A DNA stretch of 40,129 nucleotides. Source: Actinomycetes bacterium (lineage in GTDB: Bacteria; Actinomycetota; Acidimicrobiia; Acidimicrobiales; Bog-793). The notes below the pieces were generated by a model, which was given only the letters and a program-made list of their open reading frames with translations, ran no database searches and was not told the origin of the DNA. The stretch is from contig JAJZMK010000079.1 of the NCBI GenBank assembly GCA_021798275.1, forward strand, positions 1 through 40,129, read 5' to 3'. How positions within the stretch are numbered: the first letter of the stretch is position 1; each line of letters opens with the position of its first letter. Position numbers and translations under genes: made by a program. This document shows, piece by piece, positions 1-9,524 of this stretch.

Positions 1-3000
1 ATATTAGATGCAGCACACGAAGATGGGCTAAGTGAGTTTTTAGCTACTCCTATAGGTGGAACTATTTCTGTCACTTGACCATTTGCGTCATAACAGGTAA
101 GGCTAGAATTGCCATCTGGATTGGTTGACATTACAGGTTCGTTGTCTGCATTATAGGTAGTGGTGGTGGTAGAAAACTGATTACCTGGTCTAAGAGCAAG
201 TTCAATACCAGAAAGCCCTGAGGAATTAGAAAGACTTAGATCAAAAGGAGAAGTGTTATCAACAGGTAAATTAGATGGATCTTGTGCCAATATGTCGGTA
301 AATGAGCTGTTTGGTAAAGAACTGGGTTGCGTAGAGGAAATATCTGCTAGGCCACTTGGTAGTTTCCAAGGTGATACCTGTGTAGTACCAGAGCTACTAG
401 TAGGAATAAGAGCACCTGCACTTAGTACAAGTAGGTCACCTTGATACTTTGTAGTAAGGGCCGGTAAAGATAATGTTGAAGCTTGAGACAGAGATGATGC
501 ACTTGAGAAAGCATCTATGGGATCTGTTGTATTGACATCTCCAAACACCCCAAGAGTAGCTGACCCATTGGTGGTATTTGAACCAGTGATATTAATAGTT
601 CCGTTATTTGTCGTAGTTAAGTTTGCAACTGCGCCAAGATAAACAGAAGTCTCTTCACCATTCACACTTTTAGATGAAAAAAGACTGAACCCTTTTGGAA
701 CATTAAAGGCTGGCCCAGTAGAAGACCCGCCAACTAAACGCACTACGTCATTGTTTGTATCTGCGATGAAAAGATCACCAAAGCCATCTAATGCCACAGA
801 ACTTGGTCCATCAACCTGAGCGATGTTAGCTGATCCACCATTACCGGAATAACCGGGATTTCCGGTTCCAACAATGTTGTAGATATCGCCTGTTGTCATT
901 TGTTGTCCAAAATATGTACCTGTATGTCCGGCAACAACTTGTACCCGAGCATCATAGGCATCTGCAATAACGAGGTTCTCGTTTGTATCTACCGCCAGTC
1001 CACCTGGACCATTTAGACTGGCTGAAGTTGCCGATCCTCCGTTTATTGAATCACCACCGTTTCCATTACCAGCAACTCGGTAGATATCACCAACAGTCAT
1101 TTGTTGTCCAAAATAAGTACCAGAAGTTGCCGGTAGCATATCAACAACATTATTGTTGTGATCAGAAAGAAATAAGTTCCCTGATGCATCTGTTGTAACA
1201 GCACTTGGACCATTTAGACTGGCTGAAGTTGCCGGACCACCGATCCCAGATGATCCATAGGAACCGTTTCCAACAATGCTGTAGATATCACCAGCAATCA
1301 TTTGTTGTCCAAAATAAGTACCTGAAACTGAAGGAACCATACGTACTACATTGTTATTGGTATCTGCGATAAAAAGAGCACCAGAAGGTGCCACAGCAAT
1401 ACCTTGAGGACCGTCAAGTTCGGCAGAAGTTGCCGGACCCCCATTTCCGGAATATCCAAACCCGCCGTTGCCTGCAATTGTATAGATATAACCTGCAGTC
1501 ATTTGTTGTCCAAAATATGTACCAGAAGTTGCCGGTACAAAGTCAATACGCGAATTGTCACTGTCTGTTATATAAAGGTTTCCAAAGCTATCAAATGCTA
1601 CTGAAGAAGGTCCATTTAAACTAGCAGAAGTTGCCGGACCTCCAATCCCAGATGATCCAAATGTTTCATTACCAGCAACACGATAGATATCGCCTGCAGT
1701 CATTTGTTGTCCAAAATATGTACCAGAAGTTGCCGGGACAAAGTCAACAACAGAATTATTGCGATCGGCCAAAGCCAGATTTCCATTTGCTGTAGCGGCA
1801 ACGTAATAAGGCCCATTTAGACTAGCAGAAGTTGCCGGACCTGCGACCCCGGATGATCCATAGGACCCGTTTCCTACATAGGTGTAGATATCTCCTGGTA
1901 CAAAAGAGGCTAAGGTGCTTGGACGAGGAGTTGGAGAGACTACGCTAAGGAGGGCTTCATCACCTGGGGCTGAACCAGGCGGAAGTGTAAGACTAATCCC
2001 GCTGCTAGAGCTGATAGCCGAATCAGAGCCGACAAGATGCGGTGACATTGAGTTAGAAACTGAAGTGTTATTCCCGTTTGCATCATAGGAATAGCTTGTT
2101 ATCCGGGGGATAATACTTGCCCCTGGTCCACCTTGTGTCTTAGTTGTGACCTCTCCGTCTTTGTTATAGGAAAATATCGTAGTGTAATTTGCAGCATTTG
2201 CCCCTGATACATTACCATTGGGAGATACAGTACTCATTAGTTCGCTATCGGTATTATAAGTGAATGTTGTCGTAGACAACTGTCCAGATGACCCGGTACT
2301 TGACAGATTTGTATTTGGCGAATAGACCTTAACTACGTTTCCATCTAAGTCATAAGAGATTTGTGTGATGGCACCGTTTGGGTTAATGGTTGCACAGGCA
2401 AGGGATGCAGATGGTGCCTTATTTGTACAAGAATCAGTAGTACCCCCGAGGACAACTGACTGGTTGTTGTAAAGGTAATAGCTCGTCTGTGCATAAGACG
2501 CTGTTGTGGAGTTTGGTTGATAGACCCCAGTGGTTGTCCAGATCAAGTTGCCGTTGGTATCATATTGTGAGTAAGTCACAAAAGGCGGAGGTATTGAAGA
2601 AGGCGGGTTGATGTTTGTGACACTAGCTGGATAGGGTGCTGGAGGAGTGAGTTTTGAACACGAAGAGCTTGCCTCTGGGGCTGCAATACAGGTTTGCTCA
2701 CCAAATGAGTTATAGGAATAGGTCGTGGTATCTAAAAGTGCGTTTGTGGAACTTAATATATTTCCGGCTTGGTCATAAGTATAAGTTGTTGTATTACCAT
2801 TTGGATCAGTAACAGACGCCACCTCGGCAGTTTCTTGATCATATGTATAGGACCAAGTGGCCGCTTCCGGTGTACCAGCTGCTTGAGTAATACTTGTCAA
2901 CTCGCCATCTAAATAGTTCTCGACTGTTATATTGCCATTAGGTTCAGTAATGGTTGTGCCCGTGCTGCTATAGGAGAAATCTATTACACGTCCCATAGGG

Positions 3001-4652
3001 TCGGTTTGTGAAATAACCCGTCCTTGTTGATCATATACATTTGTAACAACCCCACCATTCGGGTCTGTCATGGTATACAACAAATGGTTCGCATTGTAAG
3101 TAAAGCTCGTCACTCGTCCCATAGGGTCAGTAACTGATATAAGCTCCCCATCAGAGTCATACTGATAAGTAGTAATACGTCCCATAGGGTCGGCAACTGA
3201 GCTAACTAAACCGTTTGCACCGTAGGTAAACTCTAGAGAACGCCCAGCAAAGTCTGTAACTGAGATGAGCTGTCCGGAGCTGTTGTACGAAAGCGTCGTC
3301 TTATAGCCACTCACGTCTTGCTCGGCTGTCAGGAGACCAGAGGAATTAAAAGTAAATGTCTCCCATTTATCACGAGTAAAGCTGTAGGTACCATCAGAGT
3401 TTTTCACCAAAGTCCCATCAACCCTCGGAGGTGCGCTGTAGGTGCCGGTACTGTTAGGGGTGAAAGTAACAATCGAACCGTTCTCTTGGCACACGGTCAC
3501 ATCGCCAGTTGTACTATCAAAGACAAGGTGCATAGTATAAGACGAAGACCAGCCGTAACCAAAAGGGCCTTTTGTAGAGGCAACCAGCGAGTTGTAGGTA
3601 CGGCTTAAATCAAGATACGGGCCGGGACCAGGGATTGAGGCATCTGTAAAGGTATGCCAAAAGTCACCGGTGGCGCAGTTGACGGGACTACCCTGGTTGC
3701 ACTGGTTCGCTCCTTTTTCGCTCGGGTTATGACCACCTAGTGTCTCATGAGATGTTATGGAACCACCTACGGGTCCGTTTGAACCGAGTTGAGCGAGGCC
3801 CTGGATGCTTTGGCCAGCACTGAAACTAGACAACACTGAGCCATTAGCGATATCTATCTCGACGATTTCACCGGTATTATAGTCAGCTGTCCAAAACGAT
3901 GTGCCATTCGGATCGAGGGCAAAAGCAAACAAGGAGCTAGTATCTGGTACGCTATAGCTACGACGTAGTGAGCCTGACGCAGTGAGATCCACCACTTCAG
4001 ATGAGCACGCCACAAAAAAATCTCCATTACCGGCAAGCTGATTTGCATAGCAAGGAGAAGGTAGTCCGGTAGCAAAATCTGCCTCTTGAGTAGCGGTACA
4101 GATATTATAACGTAAGACGCTCGAACCTTCGGAGGTATAATAAAGTGTGCAGCCATCAGAGGATAAAGATATCCAGTCGATACCTCGATTTTGAGTCTGT
4201 GGGAAAAAGGTCTTCACTAAAGAGCCTGTGGGCGAGAACTCGTACAACTCGCCCGAGTCGACTTGTCCAACGAGCATGTTGCCATTGGCCATAAACGCAC
4301 AGGACTCCGGGCTACCAGAAAAGGGCCCAGCATAATTAGAACTCAGTAGGTTGCCCTGGGGGTCGAACTTCGACATGCTATGGCCGCTAAAGTTAGTGAC
4401 ATAAAGATCTTCCTGAGAGTCAAAACACATACCAGTCTCCTCAAACGAAGAACCGGTACTAAGAGTCTGGACAATCTTACCTAAAGGCGTGTAGTCAATC
4501 ACGCTCCCGTTGGCTGTCGCAGCGAAAAGATCACCTTGGTTATAGGGTATGCTTTGTGCGCTAGCTGGGGCTACTAAATAAATAGAGGTTGTCAAGCTGA
4601 CCAACAAAGAACTTACAAACATCAGAGCGACAAATCTACCGGAAGATTTCAT
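1..4652 (-). CDS. Giant secreted YD/Rhs-repeat protein with NHL-like repeats (3' end outside window)
   Basis: One uninterrupted minus-strand frame runs from an ATG at 4652 to the window edge, about 1550 codons without a stop. An AAAAGGA ribosome site lies 7 bases before the ATG. Residues 1-31 form a signal peptide (hydrophobic core, then ASA before Gln). Residues ~33-300 look like a beta-propeller (repeats such as GDLFAAT, GNMLVGQ, DLYVTNF). Around residue 320 comes SPVNCATGDFWHT, the entry motif of RHS proteins (DUF6531-like), then LDLSRTYNS and GYGWSSSY. From ~450 to ~870 there are YD repeats (YDSDGELISVTDPMGRV type). Residues ~914-1310 are near-identical 67-residue NHL-like units, after which YD repeats resume (SLTCYDANGQVTEI). 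Such proteins are exported and build a hollow beta-shell around a C-terminal toxin or adhesin; that end is not visible here, so toxin, adhesin or wall protein remain open. No neighbour shares its strand nearby. Confidence 0.9.
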   Translation of the reverse strand, partial: MKSSGRFVALMFVSSLLVSLTTSIYLVAPASAQSIPYNQGDLFAATANGSVIDYTPLGKIVQTLSTGSSFEETGMCFDSQEDLYVTNFSGHSMSKFDPQGNLLSSNYAGPFSGSPESCAFMANGNMLVGQVDSGELYEFSPTGSLVKTFFPQTQNRGIDWISLSSDGCTLYYTSEGSSVLRYNICTATQEADFATGLPSPCYANQLAGNGDFFVACSSEVVDLTASGSLRRSYSVPDTSSLFAFALDPNGTSFWTADYNTGEIVEIDIANGSVLSSFSAGQSIQGLAQLGSNGPVGGSITSHETLGGHNPSEKGANQCNQGSPVNCATGDFWHTFTDASIPGPGPYLDLSRTYNSLVASTKGPFGYGWSSSYTMHLVFDSTTGDVTVCQENGSIVTFTPNSTGTYSAPPRVDGTLVKNSDGTYSFTRDKWETFTFNSSGLLTAEQDVSGYKTTLSYNSSGQLISVTDFAGRSLEFTYGANGLVSSVADPMGRITTYQYDSDGELISVTDPMGRVTSFTYNANHLLYTMTDPNGGVVTNVYDQQGRVISQTDPMGRVIDFSYSSTGTTITEPNGNITVENYLDGELTSITQAAGTPEAATWSYTYDQETAEVASVTDPNGNTTTYTYDQAGNILSSTNALLDTTTYSYNSFGEQTCIAAPEASSSCSKLTPPAPYPASVTNINPPSSIPPPFVTYSQYDTNGNLIWTTTGVYQPNSTTASYAQTSYYLYNNQSVVLGGTTDSCTNKAPSASLACATINPNGAITQISYDLDGNVVKVYSPNTNLSSTGSSGQLSTTTFTYNTDSELMSTVSPNGNVSGANAANYTTIFSYNKDGEVTTKTQGGPGASIIPRITSYSYDANGNNTSVSNSMSPHLVGSDSAISSSSGISLTLPPGSAPGDEALLSVVSPTPRPSTLASFVPGDIYTYVGNGSYGSSGVAGPATSASLNGPYYVAATANGNLALADRNNSVVDFVPATSGTYFGQQMTAGDIYRVAGNETFGSSGIGGPATSASLNGPSSVAFDSFGNLYITDSDNSRIDFVPATSGTYFGQQMTAGYIYTIAGNGGFGYSGNGGPATSAELDGPQGIAVAPSGALFIADTNNNVVRMVPSVSGTYFGQQMIAGDIYSIVGNGSYGSSGIGGPATSASLNGPSAVTTDASGNLFLSDHNNNVVDMLPATSGTYFGQQMTVGDIYRVAGNGNGGDSINGGSATSASLNGPGGLAVDTNENLVIADAYDARVQVVAGHTGTYFGQQMTTGDIYNIVGTGNPGYSGNGGSANIAQVDGPSSVALDGFGDLFIADTNNDVVRLVGGSSTGPAFNVPKGFSLFSSKSVNGEETSVYLGAVANLTTTNNGTINITGSNTTNGSATLGVFGDVNTTDPIDAFSSASSLSQASTLSLPALTTKYQGDLLVLSAGALIPTSSSGTTQVSPWKLPSGLADISSTQPSSLPNSSFTDILAQDPSNLPVDNTSPFDLSLSNSSGLSGIELALRPGNQFSTTTTTYNADNEPVMSTNPDGNSSLTCYDANGQVTEIVPPIGVAKNSLSPSSCAASN
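720..1915 (-). repeat. Tandem 201-bp repeats encoding 67-residue NHL-like units
   Basis: A conserved box (TGTTGTCC on the + strand, encoding GQQM) begins at 901, 1102, 1303, 1504 and 1705, exactly 201 bases apart. Each unit carries the protein pattern GPATSASLNGP, then VA.D..GNL.IAD..N..V, then PATSGTYFGQQMTAGDIY..AGNG. Degenerate copies extend the block at both ends. NHL repeats of this kind form propeller blades. The strict period and near-identity suggest recent duplication or ongoing homogenisation by recombination. Confidence 0.9.
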
Positions 4653-5500
4653 TAGTTATATCCTTTTGTATAGAGTTAGCCCCAATGTCTTAGGAGTTTG
4701 CTTTAGAAAGTTGATAATAACATATGTATAAGTATTTGTAGTAATAATTTTTGATAATTTGATAAATATACTTTTCTAATGGCTTTTTGAGCTGATGCAG
4801 CAGCTATCCAGAAAAATTGTGTTTATGGAATTGCTCAAGGAAACTCAGCCTAGATCCATCAATGGAATAGTCCCCCAAAACAGAAAAAGATACTCTTTGA
4901 TCGGTAGAATAAGTATTATTACAAACCAAACTACACAGCTAAGAGAACATCAATAAGTATGTGTAAACTCCTGAGCTGATGTTCAATAATTTAAGATCCT
5001 GTTTTACTGATTGTGCCCTAATTTCCTTTATCTCGAAGTTACTTCCATCTTGGCAGCTTGACCTGTTCCAACCTGTGGATATGATTTGGTTTCTAGATTT
5101 CTGTTGTCTACATCAGTCGAATAGGAACACGTTTACTTCAAGTAGTTCTAATACACGTCGCTGAATCGGAGTTGGTACGGCAATCAAGTCGAAGGTGGCT
5201 TTTGTCGTCGATGTAGTCGTTTTCATGGCATTGCGTGTCAGAGTACCCCCCCGTGTCAGGAAAGATGTGGTATTAAAATCTTACTAGAGGGGACGAGAGT
5301 AGGACATGGTAATTATCACTGTTACTTATTCAAAGGCACAGAAAGACAAAGCACTTAATGCTCTCAAGAAGCTACTAGGAAATAGAGACATTTCACCCTC
5401 TGGTGAGATGCAGGAGTTGTCTAGGAGCGTGTCCCGGTATTCACTCATGCATGGCCGATAACTGAGTCCCCATATTCGCGATGCATAGTACAAATTGATA
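4653..5500. other. Gene-poor AT-rich intergenic region
   Basis: Between the YD-repeat gene and the IS256-like element I see no convincing gene except a possible 51-codon ORF at 5306-5461. A 37-codon minus-strand ORF at 5113-5226 reads like a short piece of a transposase but cannot be assigned. A GTGTCAG heptamer occurs twice around a run of C near 5240-5265. The stretch probably holds insertion-sequence debris. Confidence 0.4.
5306..5461 (+). CDS. Possible small protein, 51 aa, unknown
   Basis: ATG at 5306, preceded by a purine-rich stretch (GAGAGTAGGAC), then 51 codons to a TAA. The product begins MVIITVTYSKAQKDKALNAL, a predicted strand followed by a basic helix, and ends SVSRYSLMHGR. I do not recognise it. 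It lies in mobile-element debris, so it may be a remnant of a larger gene or of an antitoxin. The support is only an acceptable start and a plausible composition. Confidence 0.25.
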   Translation: MVIITVTYSKAQKDKALNALKKLLGNRDISPSGEMQELSRSVSRYSLMHGR

Positions 5501-5525
5501 GGTTGTGTGCCGAATCTTGTGCAAA
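5501..5525 (+). repeat. Left terminal inverted repeat of the IS256-like element
   Basis: Begins GGTTGTGTGCCGAATCTTGT and pairs with 6815-6839 at 22 of 25 positions. It lies beyond the 3' end of the transposase remnant, as expected for an IS end. Confidence 0.8.
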
Positions 5526-5566
5526 TTGGCTATGGCACTAGAACACTTGTACCTAAGCTATATTAG

Positions 5567-6724
5567 CTAGGTCTTTATGGAATCTTTATCAGAGATTTTT
5601 TCTTCTTTTTCTTCTTTTTCTTCTTTTTCTTCCAACTCTTCCATATTCAAATAACGTTGCTTCGTTATCCATCTTTCATGTAGTTCAATTCCTATAGCTC
5701 TAATGAGTCTTAGGGCAAAAGATTGGTTAGGAAATATTCTAATAACTTGTGCTCTTCTTTTTATTTCTTGATTGAGCCTCTCTAGTGAATTAGAAGAACG
5801 TATATGTATCTGATGATTTGGTGGATATGCATAGTAACTAAGACATTGATCTATATTTTCTTCTACAAAATCAACTACCTTCAAATATTTATTTTCCCAT
5901 TTTCCTATCCAGGCCAAAAGGCTACTTCTAGCTCCTTTAAAGGTAAATCGATCAAATATTTGACGTAGATCTAAAATACATTCTTTATCGCTAGATCCAG
6001 GTAAATAATCAATGGCATTTCTTAGAAAATGGACGTAACACCTTTACAAGGTTTTATTAGTAAGTTGTTGTTGTATAGCTGCTTGTAGGTGTTTATGAGC
6101 ATCAGAGATAACTAATCTAATACTATTTAATCTTCTATCTTGTAGCTTGGATATAAAATCAATCCAAGAATTTTCAGATTCTCTATTGCTAATTCAATAC
6201 CTAAGACAGCTCTTTTGCCTTTTTCAGATACACCTATGGCAATAAGTACCGCTTTTGAATTAACGGTCCCATCTTTTCTAACTTTTTCATATCTAACATC
6301 TAAGTATAAGGTAAAGATATCGCTCTTTTATTTTTGCATTTGCAAAGGTCTCTAATGATTCATAAGGAAGCTGCAAGCCTTGATAGCCTAGAAGCAGATG
6401 TTTGTTCATCAAATAATTCTTCTGCTATAGCTTATAGCTTTCTAGTCGATAGTCTTGAATATACATTTGAGCAATTGCTAGAACTAGTGCTTTTTCACTT
6501 CTTTGGGTAACCTCACCCTAGTCAATAGTGTTCTTGGATAATAGCTGGACCTATAAGACAAACGAGAATCACTGCGCTTAGATTTTGAAGCTCCTATAGT
6601 TTCATCCATTTAGGCTTCTGGCATTTCTTGAAGGCTTTTTTGGATAATTTTACGTAATAAATATTGCCGTTTTTCAACTAATTGTTTTACAACTTCAGAA
6701 ATTAAATTATCATTAGAACTTTAT
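5567..6724 (-). pseudogene. IS256-family (mutator) transposase, broken by frameshifts and stops
   Basis: The C-terminal part (5567-5917) is still open and has the family hallmark SNSLERLNQEIKRR followed by VIRIFPN and a KQRYLNM end. Upstream, in shifting frames, the rest can be followed: MDETIGASKSK and YYPRTLLTRVRL (N-terminal region), LYLDVRYEKVRKDGTVNSKA (DDE core, first Asp), VISDAHKHLQAAIQQQL (second Asp) and RCYVHFLRNAI. At least three stops or frame changes interrupt it, for example the stop just before RCYVHF at ~6042. The protein ends in EEK repeats coded by a TTCTTTTTC microsatellite (about 5595-5635), so the C-terminus is probably slippage-extended. It cannot make an active transposase. 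Confidence 0.85.
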
Positions 6725-6814
6725 AGTCATGGTTTGATCCTAAGACGTCAAGTTTTTTCTATTACTTACTAGATACCATGGTCAGCACTAATCCGTCTAT
6801 AGAACTAAATAGTT

Positions 6815-6839
6815 TTTGCACAACTTTCGGTACACAACC
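6815..6839 (-). repeat. Right terminal inverted repeat of the IS256-like element
   Basis: Reverse complement begins GGTTGTGTACCGAAAGTTGT, matching the left repeat apart from three mismatches. It lies about 90 bases upstream of the visible start of the transposase remnant. Confidence 0.8.
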
Positions 6840-6921
6840 GAAGAAAAATTGGTATAGCTGGTAATAGATACCAAACTATGCCGATATTTTTCCGGGATTA
6901 AAAATCCTAAGACGCACCCTC

Positions 6922-7740
6922 TAATGGAAGACTTTTGTTAGTTGAAAGGATTAAATATGGAAAATAGTCAATAAAAGCTGTAAATCTGACACTAGATATT
7001 CTACAAAAACTGGAGAGGTTGACTTAGACATTTTCAAGATCATGGATATAGAGGGCTTTAGAACAAATACTGTGCTCCTCATAAGATAGCTAATAAGACC
7101 TCTACAGAAACAGAAGAAGAGATCTGTCTTTTGCGAAGAAATTGCAAATGGACGGCTAGACAATTGCTGAAATACTTGGAATGGCTTATAATTCATGATT
7201 TCAGCTATTTTACGTCGAAACAAGATTTCTAAAATTACAGATTTAGAACCACCAAAGCTTCCTAACCTCTATAACAAAGGCCATGAAGCCAATTTAGTCT
7301 ATATTGACATAAAACGTCTTGTTCACTATGAAAACAAGGTCATGGTTTTACTGGTGATAGTTCCAAAGACAGCTAAGGCTGGATATGAATATCTTCATGT
7401 AGAAATTGATTTACCAACAAGAGTTGGATTTGCTCAGATATTTCAAGATCAGTCAAAACATTTTACAGTCAAATTTCTCTATAGCCGCTCTCAAGTATTT
7501 TCGAGCACTTGGAATTAAGGTAAGTGAAATCATGACCGATAATGGAGGTTGCTATTGTTCCAAGTTGTACAAACAAGCCTACACACTCCTTGGAATCAAA
7601 CACGGGAGAACAAGACCCTATACGCCTAAGACAAATGGCAAAGCAGAAAGGTTCATCTAGAGCTTACTTAGAAAATGGAATATGGCCGATCGCTCCCGCT
7701 ACCCGCTCACAATTTTTCACGGTCAACAATATATTACAAT
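6922..7740 (+). pseudogene. IS481-family transposase, degenerate
   Basis: In changing + frames the family pattern is readable: LLLVERIKYGK then SIKAVNLTLDI at ~6925-6995 (N-terminal HTH), LRRNKISKITDLEPP at ~7205-7255, GYEYLHVEIDLPTR (first Asp of DDE) at ~7380-7425, a frameshift near 7480, then YFRALGIKVSEIMTDNGGCY (second Asp) and GIKHGRTRPYTPKTNGKAER (Glu) at ~7495-7655, then a stop at 7658 and SLLRKWNMA. The 3' portion is lost. Stops at ~6955 and ~7090 further break the N-terminal part. No terminal repeats were recognised. The remnant frame continues into the upstream region of the following kinase gene. Confidence 0.85.
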
Positions 7741-7852
7741 AATATGTATCTCATCAAATTTATGTAGTTTCCTGTGGGCAAATATTTACCAAATTCATTT
7801 TATCGAAGAGAAAACTTACATACCTAAGATCTCTATATTAGAGTTAACACAG

Positions 7853-9433
7853 ATGTCTTTCGACGATAACGATTTCTGGTCATTTTCACAAAATGGGCCT
7901 TGGGTATTTCCAAAAGATCCTCCCGTATGGACTAAGGGTCTACAAGAAGAACGTGCTAAGTTAAAAAAAGAGTACAAGCAGATCCTTGCAGCAAGTAAAC
8001 TAAAAGCTGTTTCTCGCCTTTTACAACTTTTCATCTACATTGGGCCTCCAATGCTCATATGGTTCTTCATAGACAGAAAAAAACCAAAAACCATATCAAG
8101 AGGATTATTAGCCCATAGGCTACGCATAGCTTTCCAAAAACTCGGGCCTACTTATATCAAGCTCGGACAAATCATATCTTCAGGGGAGGGAATTTTCCCT
8201 AAAGAATTAGTAACGGAATTCAAGTTGCTAAGAGATCAGGTACCAGCCGAGAAATTCAAAATCATCAAAAAGATCATAAGAGAAGAACTAGGTCAAGATA
8301 TAGAAGAGGTCTTTTCCTATATAGATCCAAAACCTATAGCAGCAGCTTCGATTGCACAGGTACACTTTGCCAAGCTCGTCACAGGAGAGGAGGTAGCTGT
8401 CAAAGTAAGAAGGCCTAAGCTTGAGACATTAGTACGAAATGATCTCTCTGTCATGGATGCTATTGCGCCTCACCTGGTAGGAAGAATCGCCATAGCTGCC
8501 TTAGCTAATCCTCCTGCCTTGGTTGAATTATTTGCCGAAACGATCCTAGAAGAACTTGACTTCAGACTGGAAGCAGAAAATATGCTTGACGTTGCCAGGG
8601 TGCTGGCAAAATCAGAGAAAAGAGCGATTATTGTACCAAGACCACATCCAATTTTCGTAACAAGAGGGCTTCTTGTTATGGAAAAGCTCAGTGGGTTTTA
8701 TTTTGACGAAGCAGACAAGATGCGCTCTGCCGGAATAGATACAGCAAAAGTCTTACACCAAGGGGTTGTATCTTTCTTAGAGGGAGTAATGCTATATGGA
8801 ATCTTTCATGGGGACCTCCATGGAGGAAACCTCTTTGTCCAAAATGATGGGAAAATAGCCCTATTGGATTTCGGCATTACGGGTAGATTGGATGAAGACA
8901 AGCGACAGGCTTTTTTACGCCTGATCATAGGAGCAGCCATGAATGACATTGCTAATCAAGTCACTGCCCTACAAGATCTTGGAGCATTTCCCAAAGATAT
9001 TGATAAAGAACAAATTATAAAAGATCTAAAATTAGATACACCCGGAGAAGATGTTACCCAAATGTCTGCAGAAGAGCTGACGGGACAGCTAAAGGAATTA
9101 ACCAAACAATTGCTTGATTACGGTGCCCATATTCCAAAAGAACTTATGCTGTTTATAAAAAATATGTTATTTTTGGATTCTGCCGTAGGCAATCTTGCAC
9201 CTGATATTGATATCTTTGAAGAATTCAACTCCATAGCCATGTATTTTGTCACACATTATGGGACCTATATAACGCAACAAATCGGAATAGACCCAGATCA
9301 GAATGCTATTAGTACAGAAGGATTAAAATCTTCTTTAGGTGTTTCCCAAGATATCGACAAACTTACTTATAAAGATATTCAAATGAGACGAGACATGGTA
9401 AAAAAGAAATTTCAGGCAGGAGAAGAATCCTAA
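7853..9433 (+). CDS. UbiB/ABC1 (AarF) family atypical kinase-like protein
   Basis: The 526-residue product has the ABC1/UbiB core. A hydrophobic segment (residues ~56-73) is followed by the family's KxGQ motif (KLGQ, 103-106), the Ala-rich loop AAASIAQVH (163-171) in place of a Gly loop, the kinase Lys in VAVKVRRP (~184), EELDFRLEAEN (~233-243), the catalytic loop HGDLHGGN (319-326) and the DFG triad (339-341). UbiB-type proteins bind ATP and support isoprenoid-quinone lipid metabolism, usually at the membrane; the substrate is not known here. The frame stays open upstream, but those 57 codons come from the IS481 remnant, so I place the start at the ATG at 7853 (weak ribosome site). BioD-like and CARF-RelE genes follow on the same strand. 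Confidence 0.88.
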   Translation: MSFDDNDFWSFSQNGPWVFPKDPPVWTKGLQEERAKLKKEYKQILAASKLKAVSRLLQLFIYIGPPMLIWFFIDRKKPKTISRGLLAHRLRIAFQKLGPTYIKLGQIISSGEGIFPKELVTEFKLLRDQVPAEKFKIIKKIIREELGQDIEEVFSYIDPKPIAAASIAQVHFAKLVTGEEVAVKVRRPKLETLVRNDLSVMDAIAPHLVGRIAIAALANPPALVELFAETILEELDFRLEAENMLDVARVLAKSEKRAIIVPRPHPIFVTRGLLVMEKLSGFYFDEADKMRSAGIDTAKVLHQGVVSFLEGVMLYGIFHGDLHGGNLFVQNDGKIALLDFGITGRLDEDKRQAFLRLIIGAAMNDIANQVTALQDLGAFPKDIDKEQIIKDLKLDTPGEDVTQMSAEELTGQLKELTKQLLDYGAHIPKELMLFIKNMLFLDSAVGNLAPDIDIFEEFNSIAMYFVTHYGTYITQQIGIDPDQNAISTEGLKSSLGVSQDIDKLTYKDIQMRRDMVKKKFQAGEES

Positions 9434-9524
9434 AAATATATTTTATGAATTATCTTGACAACTTATTACAAAACCAGATACAAATCAATACATAACACAA
9501 AAATATCGGACTTAAGAAATATAA

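Larger units (their letters stand above)
5501..6839 (-). mobile_element. Decayed IS256-family insertion sequence with both terminal repeats
   Basis: The ends are matching 25-base terminal inverted repeats at 5501-5525 and 6815-6839 (22 of 25 bases pair; both outer ends are GGTTGTGT.CCGAA on the inward reading). The length, about 1.34 kb, is normal for IS256 elements. Inside is a broken minus-strand transposase of the mutator type. I see no clear target duplication directly outside the repeats (AATTGATA on the left, GAAGAAAA on the right), which fits an old insertion. Confidence 0.8.

Noticed and set aside
720-1915. Regularly spaced repeats as a CRISPR array
   Set aside because: The period is 201 bases, fully coding, and both repeat and intervening parts are conserved; these are protein repeats.
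5113-5226. 37-codon minus-strand ORF (MKTTTSTTKATFDLIAVPTP start)
   Set aside because: It reads like a transposase scrap but is too short to assign, and nothing around it continues the match.
5493-6850. Target-site duplication for the IS256-like element
   Set aside because: Bases directly outside the terminal repeats do not match; a similar AATTGATA/AATTGGTA pair is not at the boundary on the right.
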